A program made the translations under genes and the position numbers. Shown here one piece after another: positions 1 to 5,284 of a stretch of DNA of 5,687 nt. Positions within the stretch are counted from its first letter, which is position 1. Every line of letters begins with the position of its first letter. The notes beneath the pieces were generated by a model. It saw only the letters and a list, made by a program, of their open reading frames with translations. It made no database searches and had not been told where the DNA came from. This stretch comes from an uncultured Clostridia bacterium (GTDB lineage: Bacteria; Bacillota; Clostridia; Oscillospirales; Acutalibacteraceae): assembly GCA_946187095.1 (NCBI GenBank), contig CAMHPW010000085.1:1-5687 (forward strand). The letters are read 5' to 3'.

Positions 1-76
1 AAAGCAAATCCAAAAACAAAAGAAGAAAAAGAAGAATTAAAGAATATAGTAAAAAATATACATATATCCGATTATT

Positions 77-105
77 ATTATATTACACTTTACTATCTCA
101 GTCAA
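77..105 (-). promoter_or_regulatory. Sigma-A type promoter firing leftward out of the window
   Basis: On the minus strand the sequence reads TTGACT (105-100), then exactly 17 bases, then TATAAT (82-77). This matches 11 of 12 consensus positions of the housekeeping sigma factor with ideal spacing. The bases upstream of the -35 box (about 106-140) are A/T tracts that could act as an UP element. Initiation would fall near position 70. No Shine-Dalgarno site or plausible start codon appears between there and the left edge, apart from an 8-codon ATG frame at 63-40, so the gene it serves must start beyond the window, after a leader of at least about 70 nt. AT-rich DNA gives chance TATAAT matches, but the combined match with the spacer is unlikely to be accidental. 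Confidence 0.6.
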
Positions 106-145
106 CATTTTTCATTCAAAACCAATATTTTTATCATATTTTAAC

Positions 146-182
146 AAAAAAATATCCTATTTTACGTCAATTATGACCGTAA
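146..182 (-). terminator. Possible weak terminator after rluB
   Basis: Immediately after the rluB stop codon the minus-strand RNA can fold into an 8-bp stem with one bulged G (arms 182-174 and 169-162) and a four-base loop (173-170). A run of seven U follows at 152-146. The U run lies about nine bases from the stem base, which is further than in a classic intrinsic terminator, and the stem is short. In the plus direction a T5 run at 188-192 also follows the stem, so it could act weakly both ways. The call rests on position and shape only. Confidence 0.35.
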
Positions 183-962
183 TCACCTTTTTCTTCTGCT
201 TCCTCCGCTGATTTCCTGTTCATGCTTTGCTTCCAGTTTCTTGTGATAATTCTTTATCATTCTCATTTCTTCATTTGTAAGTTCTCTCCACTTGCCCGGC
301 TGCAACATTCCCAACTTCACAGGTCCTATGGCAGTCCTCTTTAATCTTGCCACTTCCAGTCCCACTGCCTCACACATCTTTCTGATCTGCCTGTTCCTGC
401 CCTCCTCAAGCACGATTTCCAATACCGTTCTGTCCTGTTCGCCTTTTATCACTCTGATGGATGCAGGCAGCGATTCCCTGCCGTCTACGATGACTCCCGT
501 TGTCAGTTTTGTGAGCTGCTCTTCCGTTACTCTCGGTCTTACCGTAACCCTGTATGTTTTCGCAAAATGCGTTGACGGATGTGTGATCATATTCGCAAAA
601 TCTCCGTCATTCGTCATGAATAACAAGCCCTCGGATTCCCTGTCGAGTCTGCCTACATGAAACAGTCTTGCAGGAACATCCTCCACCAATTCCGTCACGC
701 ATTTTCTGCCGCCCTCATCGCTTGCCGTTGTGATATATCCTCTCGGCTTATGCAGCATGATATAATATTTCTTCGCATTATTCTGAATTTTTATCTCTCT
801 GCCTGCAACCGTTATTTTATCCTTTGACGGATCGGCTTTTTCTCCTAATTTTGCCCTTTTTCCGTTGACAAGTACGGCTCCCTTTTCAATCAGTTCCTCT
901 GCCTTTCGCCTTGATGATATCCCTGCATCCGCTATGATCTTCTGCAATCTTATCTTTTCCAT
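183..962 (-). CDS. rluB: RluB/RsuA-family 16S/23S rRNA pseudouridine synthase
   Basis: This 259-residue protein converts a uridine in ribosomal RNA to pseudouridine. It has an N-terminal S4 RNA-binding domain (about residues 3-58, starting RLQKIIADAGISSRR) and then the RsuA-type catalytic domain. The signature GRLDRESEGLLFMTNDG spans residues 104-120, with Asp107 as the expected catalytic nucleophile. A second family motif, EGRNRQIRKM, is at 187-196. The ATG start is preceded by GGAG at 974-971 with an 8-nt spacer, and that site overlaps the TAG stop of the carboxypeptidase gene, so the two are probably translationally coupled. The C-terminus is a basic tail (SRRKR) that may aid RNA binding. 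Family identity is clear. RluB (23S rRNA) is preferred over RsuA, RluE or RluF because B. subtilis rluB lies in a comparable neighbourhood, but the exact target base cannot be read from sequence. Confidence 0.93.
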   Translation of the reverse strand: MEKIRLQKIIADAGISSRRKAEELIEKGAVLVNGKRAKLGEKADPSKDKITVAGREIKIQNNAKKYYIMLHKPRGYITTASDEGGRKCVTELVEDVPARLFHVGRLDRESEGLLFMTNDGDFANMITHPSTHFAKTYRVTVRPRVTEEQLTKLTTGVIVDGRESLPASIRVIKGEQDRTVLEIVLEEGRNRQIRKMCEAVGLEVARLKRTAIGPVKLGMLQPGKWRELTNEEMRMIKNYHKKLEAKHEQEISGGSRRKR

Positions 963-973
963 TTTACTCTCTC

Positions 974-2032
974 CTATTCTTCATACAAGCAGCTTTCCGC
1001 TGTAAAAATTTTTGACTCTGCAATCACTTTTCCGTCTGTGCAATATTGAATTTTGCCTATCTCCGTGCCGCTCTCTACAGGGGCATACAGAAAATGCGGC
1101 ATATAAATTTTTTTCTCCACTTCCGTATTTTTCGGCAAAACAATTTCCGTTTTATCCGAAATCACTCTGATATTCTGCACTTTCGAGCCGACAACGGCTA
1201 TTTCCGTATCTTCACGAAACACTTTCTTTTCTGTCTGCGAAAATCCGTATTCATACATGGAAATATGGTCATTCCAGTCATTTCCGTCATTCAGCGTGAC
1301 CGCTATCAATTGAACTCCGTCACTTTCTGCACAGGAAGTCAATGTCCTGCCTGCCTTTTTCGTGAATCCCGTCTTTATCCCGATACACTTATCATACAGC
1401 GACAGTAATTTATTATGATTCACATACGTCTGCACTTTATTTTCGGGCGATACAAATTCCACTTTCATGCTTTTCTGTGAAACGATATCCCTGAATGTTT
1501 CATTCTTCATGGCATAACTGCAAAGCAGTGCCATATCATAAGCCGTGGAATAATGCATTTCGTCATCAAGCCCCGACGGCGTGACAAAATTCGTGTCCGT
1601 CATGCCGATTTCCCGTGCCTTTTCATTCATTAAATCAGCAAATTTCTCTTTGCTTCCGCCTACGGATATCGCTATCGCATTGGCGGCATCATTTCCCGAT
1701 ATCATCATCATGCCCTTGACAAGCTCCGATAATTTCAGCACATCTCCGACTTGCAAATACATACTTGAACCCTCTGCGATCATGTCATAAGTGAATTTCA
1801 CTTCTTTGTCACATTCACTTTCCAATGCCAATATCGCTGTCATAATCTTCGTGATACTTGCAATTGCCCTTTTTTCATGTGCCGCCTTTTCATAGATGAC
1901 CTGCCCACTATCCGCACAATACAATACTGCCGACAATGCCGACACCTGCAATTCACTTTCCGCATGGACTGTCATTGACGATATCATCATGAAAAATGCC
2001 GCTGTGATACAAATTATTTTCCTGTACAGCAT
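974..2032 (-). CDS. Secreted D-alanyl-D-alanine carboxypeptidase (S11, DacB/DacF-like)
   Basis: This penicillin-binding protein of low molecular weight removes the terminal D-Ala from peptidoglycan pentapeptides outside the cytoplasmic membrane. From the ATG at 2032 it has 352 residues. A signal peptide (about 1-24, basic MLYRK, then a hydrophobic core, ending near VHA) is followed by the three serine-enzyme motifs in order: SITK at 59-62 (nucleophile Ser59), SGN at 112-114 and KTG at 220-222. A C-terminal beta-rich domain typical of PBP5 relatives follows (about 265-350). A GTG at 2065 would add 11 residues, but it has no ribosome binding site and lies inside an RNA hairpin, whereas the ATG has a GCAGGTGG element seven bases upstream. 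Position beside scpAB and rluB recalls B. subtilis dacB, which modifies spore cortex, but dacA and dacF are equally close in motif, so no symbol is given. Confidence 0.93.
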   Translation of the reverse strand: MLYRKIICITAAFFMMISSMTVHAESELQVSALSAVLYCADSGQVIYEKAAHEKRAIASITKIMTAILALESECDKEVKFTYDMIAEGSSMYLQVGDVLKLSELVKGMMMISGNDAANAIAISVGGSKEKFADLMNEKAREIGMTDTNFVTPSGLDDEMHYSTAYDMALLCSYAMKNETFRDIVSQKSMKVEFVSPENKVQTYVNHNKLLSLYDKCIGIKTGFTKKAGRTLTSCAESDGVQLIAVTLNDGNDWNDHISMYEYGFSQTEKKVFREDTEIAVVGSKVQNIRVISDKTEIVLPKNTEVEKKIYMPHFLYAPVESGTEIGKIQYCTDGKVIAESKIFTAESCLYEE

Positions 2033-2033
2033 A

Positions 2034-2079
2034 AAACCACCTGCCCTATCTTCAAATATATGCACAAGGCAGATGGTTT
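2034..2079 (-). promoter_or_regulatory. RNA hairpin burying the RBS of the carboxypeptidase gene
   Basis: The minus-strand transcript can form a 16-bp stem between 2079-2064 and 2049-2034 with a 14-nt loop. Twelve outer pairs are contiguous with a single G:U wobble (2073:2040), and the four inner pairs include two more wobbles. The 3' arm contains the whole AGGUGG ribosome binding element (2042-2037), and the ATG at 2032 lies one base past the stem. The 5' arm starts 12 bases after the ytfJ stop. Only four U follow the helix before the start codon, so it is a poor intrinsic terminator. Sequestration of the ribosome binding site, or an RNase/stability element between ytfJ and the next gene, fits better. 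The function is inferred from the fold. Confidence 0.6.
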
Positions 2080-2091
2080 ATTTTCTTATTT

Positions 2092-2535
2092 TTATACCTG
2101 CGGATCGGAAAGCCCCGAATCTGTTTCTTTCTTTTTTGCAGATTTCTTATCCTCTTTTTCTTTTTTATCTTTCTTGAAAATGCCTGCCACTTTATCCACA
2201 ATTTCGGGTATCATGCCGACTGCCCTGTCCTGTGAATCCTGATATGCGGATATATTCAGCATTTTTACTTCTCCGTTGTATATGGAAATAAATCCCAACG
2301 GCGTGATCGTTACACCTGCACCTGCACCTCCGCCGAATAAATTCTGTGAATCGGGTTTCTTGGAATTGAACTCCGAACCGCCCGACGCAAACCCGTATAC
2401 CACTTTTGATACAGGTATGATCGTTGCACCGTCGGGAGTTGTGATCGGTGAACCAATGACCGTATTGACATCTACCATTTGCTTTAATTTTTCGAGAGTC
2501 GTGTCCATCAAGCCCTCTATTGGTCTTTCACTCAT
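2092..2535 (-). CDS. ytfJ: YtfJ/GerW family sporulation protein
   Basis: This 147-residue protein belongs to the YtfJ (GerW) family. The B. subtilis member is made in the forespore and is needed for normal germination; its biochemical activity is not known. The family hallmarks are visible: an N-terminal segment MSERPIEGLMDTTLEKLKQMVDVNTVIG, the core PDGATIIPVSKVVYGFASGGSEF (about 34-56), and a glycine-rich turn GGGAGAGVTITPLGFISI (68-85). The last 30 residues are a highly charged lysine/aspartate/glutamate tail with no predicted fold. There is no signal peptide or membrane span. The ATG start has an AGGCGGTG ribosome site seven bases upstream and its own sigma-A-like promoter, so it heads a second transcription unit. 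The DUF2953 gene just upstream is its usual partner (ytfI-ytfJ in Bacillus). Confidence 0.9.
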   Translation of the reverse strand: MSERPIEGLMDTTLEKLKQMVDVNTVIGSPITTPDGATIIPVSKVVYGFASGGSEFNSKKPDSQNLFGGGAGAGVTITPLGFISIYNGEVKMLNISAYQDSQDRAVGMIPEIVDKVAGIFKKDKKEKEDKKSAKKKETDSGLSDPQV

Positions 2536-2558
2536 ATTTACACACCGCCTTTTCTGTC

Positions 2559-2587
2559 ATTATAATACAATTCCTACAAAATTGCAA
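2559..2587 (-). promoter_or_regulatory. Sigma-A type promoter of ytfJ
   Basis: In the 54-base gap upstream of ytfJ the minus strand carries TTGCAA (2587-2582), a 17-base spacer and a perfect TATAAT (2564-2559). Initiation is expected near 2552, giving a short leader of about 16 bases that holds the AGGCGGTG ribosome binding site. The -35 box overlaps a small inverted repeat (GCAAT-ATC-ATTGC on the plus strand, 2584-2596) that also covers the stop of the DUF2953 gene. This could be an operator or chance. The promoter separates ytfJ and the genes after it from the scpAB group, though readthrough from upstream remains possible. Confidence 0.65.
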
Positions 2588-2589
2588 TA

Positions 2590-3264
2590 TCATTGCTTTA
2601 TTTTTCTGAATATCCTTATGCCGTCTATCAATGCCGCAACAATTCCTATTATCACAAATACCGGCATGATATGGGCTTTCAGTAAAAATCGCACCTGCGT
2701 TTTTTCAGCCTTGAAGCCTGCATCGATATATTCTTCATGCTTTTTCAATTTCGTATGCCTGTCTATCAGCGACAATAAAGGGTATATCGCCGAACACGCA
2801 TATCCGAATTTTAAAGCCGTATCCGCTGCATCTTCCCCCACTACTATTAAGTCCAATCTTGTTTTCATCACAATATGCCGTCTGATCGTATCCACTAATT
2901 TCAATATCAGTGCCACGATTTCTTTCAGCAGCTCTATGATCCCGTCAAGCCCCTGCTTTTTCGTGAACTGCCATACTTCACGGAATTTATTTTTCTTCCT
3001 GCTTTTTGACTTCTTGCCTGTAGTTTTTTCTGTTTGGGCTGTTTCTTCTTCGGATTCGTCTGTATCGGTTTCTTCCGTATCAGTTTTCTCTTCACTTTCT
3101 TCTTCGGTACTGCTTTTTTTAGGCAATATCTTTATCAGCGGAAATATATATCCGACTTTTAATTTCACTTCATCCCTGTATTCCAGTTCGATACTGAACG
3201 GGCAAAAAATAATAAACCCTATCAGAAATACGATTACCAAAAGTATGATCCGCCATACAAGCAT
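2590..3264 (-). CDS. DUF2953 domain membrane protein (YtfI-like)
   Basis: This 224-residue protein has unknown molecular function and resembles the DUF2953 family found next to ytfJ in spore-forming Firmicutes. An N-terminal hydrophobic span (about 3-23) leads into a short beta segment, IELEYRDEVKLKVGYIFPLIKI (24-47), typical of the family. Residues 51-80 are a low-complexity stretch of Ser, Thr, Glu and Asp, followed at once by a basic stretch (84-94, KKSKSRKKNKF). The conserved C-terminal part (about 125-196) includes a GEDAADTALKFGYACSAIYPLL segment in which an alpha/beta repeat is likely. A second hydrophobic span lies at about 198-214. The start ATG shares one base with the scpB stop (TAATG) and has GGTGA (3275-3271) six bases upstream, so translation is coupled. 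The family call rests on pattern and neighbours. Confidence 0.8.
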   Translation of the reverse strand: MLVWRIILLVIVFLIGFIIFCPFSIELEYRDEVKLKVGYIFPLIKILPKKSSTEEESEEKTDTEETDTDESEEETAQTEKTTGKKSKSRKKNKFREVWQFTKKQGLDGIIELLKEIVALILKLVDTIRRHIVMKTRLDLIVVGEDAADTALKFGYACSAIYPLLSLIDRHTKLKKHEEYIDAGFKAEKTQVRFLLKAHIMPVFVIIGIVAALIDGIRIFRKIKQ

Positions 3265-3788
3265 TATTCATCACCCTGTTCTTCCGGTAAGGGCGGCAAT
3301 TCGTCCGTTGACGATATATTGAAACATCTCAGGAAATGCTCTGTTGTGCCGTAAACAAGCGGTCTGCCAGGCAATTCCAGTCTGCCTTTCTCCTCTATCA
3401 ACTGCCTTGCCACAAGGCTCGATACAACGCCCGAACAATCCACTCCTCTGATCTGTTCGATAAATGCCTTTGTAACAGGCTGATTATAGGCTATTACCGC
3501 CAGCACTTCCGCTGCCGCCTGTGAAAGCGGTGTATTTCTTTTGATATCCATGACCTCTCTGATGATATCCGCATATTTTTCTACCGTACACATCTGATAG
3601 CTGTCATTCAATCTCACTATTCTGATACCGTGTTCCGCTTTGGCGTATTCTTCCACCAAACTGTCACATACTGCCATTGCCTGCAGCATTCCTATTTTCA
3701 AGCCCTGTGCTATCTTGGACAGCTCGACAGGCGTTCCGCTTGCAAATATCACCGCCTCAACGGCATTTTTCAATTCTCTTTCTTCCAA
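3264..3788 (-). CDS. scpB: Segregation and condensation protein B
   Basis: ScpB is the dimeric winged-helix (kite) subunit that binds the ScpA kleisin in the SMC-ScpAB condensin complex, which compacts and helps separate newly replicated chromosomes. The protein has 174 residues with two winged-helix domains (about 5-78 and 86-158). The family core is intact: LSQAAAEVLAVIAYNQPVTK (88-107), then EQIRGVDCSGVVSSLVARQLIEEKGR (111-136) and PGRPLVYGTTEHFLRCFNI (140-158). It starts at a TTG (3788-3786) inside the end of scpA, a 19-base overlap. No ATG or GTG occurs in the first 30 codons, and the ELKNAVEAVIFASG beginning is the normal N-terminus of the family. An acidic tail ends the protein. Confidence 0.95.
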   Translation of the reverse strand: MEERELKNAVEAVIFASGTPVELSKIAQGLKIGMLQAMAVCDSLVEEYAKAEHGIRIVRLNDSYQMCTVEKYADIIREVMDIKRNTPLSQAAAEVLAVIAYNQPVTKAFIEQIRGVDCSGVVSSLVARQLIEEKGRLELPGRPLVYGTTEHFLRCFNISSTDELPPLPEEQGDE

Positions 3789-4495
3789 CGCTTTCCGCCT
3801 CCGACTGCCTTCAATTCAAATTCTCCGTCAACTTCTTCTATCTCTACACGCTTGCCCTTTATCAGTTCAAGAATTGCCAGAAATATCGCTACCAATTCAC
3901 TTTTATCTGCCACACCGTCAAAAATTCTCTCATACTTCATGCTTTTGCCGTTCCAAAGTTTACGCATGACACCGATTATCTTTGAACTGACCGAAACAAC
4001 TCTCCTCTGCACGATTCCCTCAAACAAGTCCTTTGACGGCGGTATCTTCTCTTTACCCCTGCCGACTGCCAGCATATATGCCCCTGCAAGATAATTTGCT
4101 TCATGCGTTCTCTTATATTTCATATCCGCTTTTATCTTCAAAGGCTCTCTGCAATAGCTGTCAAAACTGATATTTTCCATGAGCATTTTTGCGATTTCCC
4201 TGCATTTCCTGTACTCTATCAATTCGCCCGACAGCTCTTCACGCATTTTTTCACCGTCATCATATTTCGGCAAAAGCATTGCCGATTTTATCTGTACCAA
4301 CCGTGATGCCATTGACAAAAATTCGCCCGCTATATCTAAATTCCGCTCCTGCATGATATTGATATGCTCCATATACTGTTCCAGCAGTTCCGATATCTGT
4401 ATGTCATAGATATTCAGCTTGTTTTTCTCTATCAGGTGCAAAAGCAGATCGAGCGGTCCTTCAAATACCTCTAATTTATACGAAATCTGTTCCAA
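3770..4495 (-). CDS. scpA: Segregation and condensation protein A (kleisin)
   Basis: ScpA is the kleisin that bridges the heads of the SMC dimer and carries ScpB, closing the condensin ring. The 241-residue protein has the family N-terminus, YKLEVFEGPLDLLLHLIEKNKLNIYDI (6-32), which binds the SMC neck. A helical middle section follows (35-110), including the usual MASRLVQIKSAMLLP (62-76). The C-terminal winged helix, which binds the SMC cap, ends in LVAIFLAILELIKGKRVEIEE (201-221). The start codon is TTG (4495-4493): no in-frame ATG or GTG precedes the conserved beginning, and an in-frame stop (that of the M50 gene) lies three codons upstream. Length is close to the family norm. It overlaps scpB by 19 bases, a usual arrangement for a complex needing both subunits. 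Confidence 0.96.
   Translation of the reverse strand: MEQISYKLEVFEGPLDLLLHLIEKNKLNIYDIQISELLEQYMEHINIMQERNLDIAGEFLSMASRLVQIKSAMLLPKYDDGEKMREELSGELIEYRKCREIAKMLMENISFDSYCREPLKIKADMKYKRTHEANYLAGAYMLAVGRGKEKIPPSKDLFEGIVQRRVVSVSSKIIGVMRKLWNGKSMKYERIFDGVADKSELVAIFLAILELIKGKRVEIEEVDGEFELKAVGGGKRWKKEN
3798..3802 (-). promoter_or_regulatory. RBS that sets the TTG start of scpB
   Basis: GGAGG on the minus strand lies nine bases upstream of the TTG at 3788-3786. It is embedded in the glycine codons near the end of scpA (residues 232-234, VGGGK). This perfect core and good spacing support the TTG as the true start. Ribosomes finishing scpA pass over the site, so initiation of scpB is likely to be coupled to scpA translation. 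Confidence 0.75.
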
Positions 4496-4501
4496 TGACC
4501 G

Positions 4502-4506
4502 TCACC
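4502..4506 (-). promoter_or_regulatory. RBS overlapping the M50 stop, sets scpA TTG start
   Basis: GGTGA on the minus strand, complementary to the 3' end of 16S rRNA, spans the TGA stop of the protease gene and lies six bases before the scpA TTG. It is weaker than GGAGG, and the start is TTG, so scpA initiation probably depends on ribosomes terminating at the protease stop. The two reading frames are the same, separated by the stop and two codons. Confidence 0.55.
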
Positions 4507-5197
4507 ATGCCCATGAAAACGGTAATGCCGTCAGCCAGTTGATTCCGCTGCAAAGCCATGCCTGCACGGGATAAATAATATTGCTTACTCCTCCCATCAA
4601 TACAGCTATCATAAATCCTATCGTGATATAATTCTGATATCTCTCTATCCAGAAAATTGCTTTATTCGGCAAAAATGCCATCAATATCTTTGAGCCGTCA
4701 AGCGGCGGTATCGGTATAAAATTAAACACCGCCAGACTGACATTTATCATCATAAGATAATAAAAAAACAGAAGTATATAATACATAAAACCGCTTCCTG
4801 CAGACATATGTGAATTTATCATTACCGTTACTATCAAATTTGAAATGAATCCCGATACAACGGCTGCCAATAAATTCGATACAGGTCCTGCCAATGCTGT
4901 CAATGCCATATCCCTTTTTGGATTCCTGAAATTTCTCGGATCAACGGGTACGGGCTTCGCCCAGCCGAATCCTATCAATAATATCATTGCTGCCCCTAAA
5001 TAGTCTATATGTGCCAATGGATTGAGCGTTAATCTTCCCTGATATTTTGCCGTCCTGTCACCTAATTTATAGGCAACAAAGCCGTGTGCCCATTCATGCA
5101 GCGGCATTACAAGAAATATTACCATCAACGATGATATGATATACACAATTATCGAAATAATATTCACGTTCCCCGAACGTATCAAACTCAATAACAT
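4502..5197 (-). CDS. Site-2 protease family (M50) membrane metalloprotease
   Basis: This 231-residue polytopic membrane protein belongs to the site-2 protease group of zinc metalloproteases that cut substrates within the membrane. The zinc motif HEWAH is at 34-38 (His34, His38, Glu35 catalytic) in the first hydrophobic block. The second signature is FNFIPIPPLDGSKIL (158-172), with Asp167 as the expected third zinc ligand. Conserved intervening elements are NPLAHIDYLG (59-68), GFGWAKPVPVD (76-86) and AGPVSN (103-108). There are about five or six hydrophobic segments and no PDZ domain, as in the short YwhC-like subgroup. The ATG start has AAAGGA at 5213-5208, ten bases upstream, and GGAG slightly further. 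Members of this subgroup commonly sit before scpA in clostridia. The substrate is unknown; adjacency to condensin genes may be historical. Confidence 0.93.
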   Translation of the reverse strand: MLLSLIRSGNVNIISIIVYIISSLMVIFLVMPLHEWAHGFVAYKLGDRTAKYQGRLTLNPLAHIDYLGAAMILLIGFGWAKPVPVDPRNFRNPKRDMALTALAGPVSNLLAAVVSGFISNLIVTVMINSHMSAGSGFMYYILLFFYYLMMINVSLAVFNFIPIPPLDGSKILMAFLPNKAIFWIERYQNYITIGFMIAVLMGGVSNIIYPVQAWLCSGINWLTALPFSWAW

Positions 5198-5224
5198 TGT
5201 CTTTCATTCCTTTCTCCAATTATC

Positions 5225-5261
5225 AAAAAACACCAACTCTTATCATTCAAGTTGGTGTTTT
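5225..5261 (-). terminator. Intrinsic terminator between zinc-ribbon gene and M50 gene
   Basis: The minus-strand transcript forms a perfect 12-bp stem (5261-5250 with 5238-5227), an 11-base loop, and a run of six U (5230-5225), four of which pair in the base of the stem. The stem is of modest GC content, so termination may be partial. It starts 23 bases after the zinc-ribbon stop. Only 27 bases lie between the U run and the M50 start, and no convincing promoter is visible there, so the scpAB group may depend on readthrough or on a promoter overlapping this hairpin. Confidence 0.75.
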
Positions 5262-5284
5262 CATAAGCTGAATTTCAGAAGATA

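Larger units (their letters stand above)
1..182. other. AT-rich intergenic region downstream of rluB
   Basis: This stretch is far richer in A+T than the genes to its right and holds no recognisable complete gene. It contains a possible terminator for the rluB transcript just after the rluB stop, and a strong minus-strand promoter at 77-105. Bases 1-60 are almost pure purine on the plus strand. Plus-strand frame 1 is open from the left edge to a TAA at 142-144 (47 codons, Lys/Glu/Asn/Ile-rich), and frame 3 is open to a TGA at 174-176. Because two frames are open and the composition is so biased, I do not call a gene. The stretch could be the 3' end of a converging low-GC gene or the untranslated leader of a leftward transcript. 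Confidence 0.6.

Noticed and set aside
1..144. Plus-strand partial gene ending in TAA at 142-144
   Set aside because: Two frames are open in very AT-rich sequence, no motif is recognisable, and a good minus-strand promoter overlaps it. Kept only as a question in the findings.
292..660. A 122-codon plus-strand frame opposite rluB
   Set aside because: It is antisense to the catalytic region of the pseudouridine synthase and has no recognisable motif.
2033..2065. Upstream GTG start for the carboxypeptidase (11 extra residues)
   Set aside because: No ribosome site precedes it, it lies inside the hairpin, and it would place charged residues before a signal peptide that is already complete from the ATG at 2032.
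2276..3322. A 348-codon open frame on the plus strand
   Set aside because: It lies antisense to ytfJ, the DUF2953 gene and the scpB end, all of which have family motifs and ribosome sites. Its product is Ser/Phe-rich, mirroring the Glu/Lys-rich sense strand, and crosses the ytfJ promoter. It is a shadow.
3630..4094. Several overlapping plus-strand frames of 100-154 codons opposite scpA and scpB
   Set aside because: They overlap each other in different frames, lie opposite well-conserved genes and show no family pattern.
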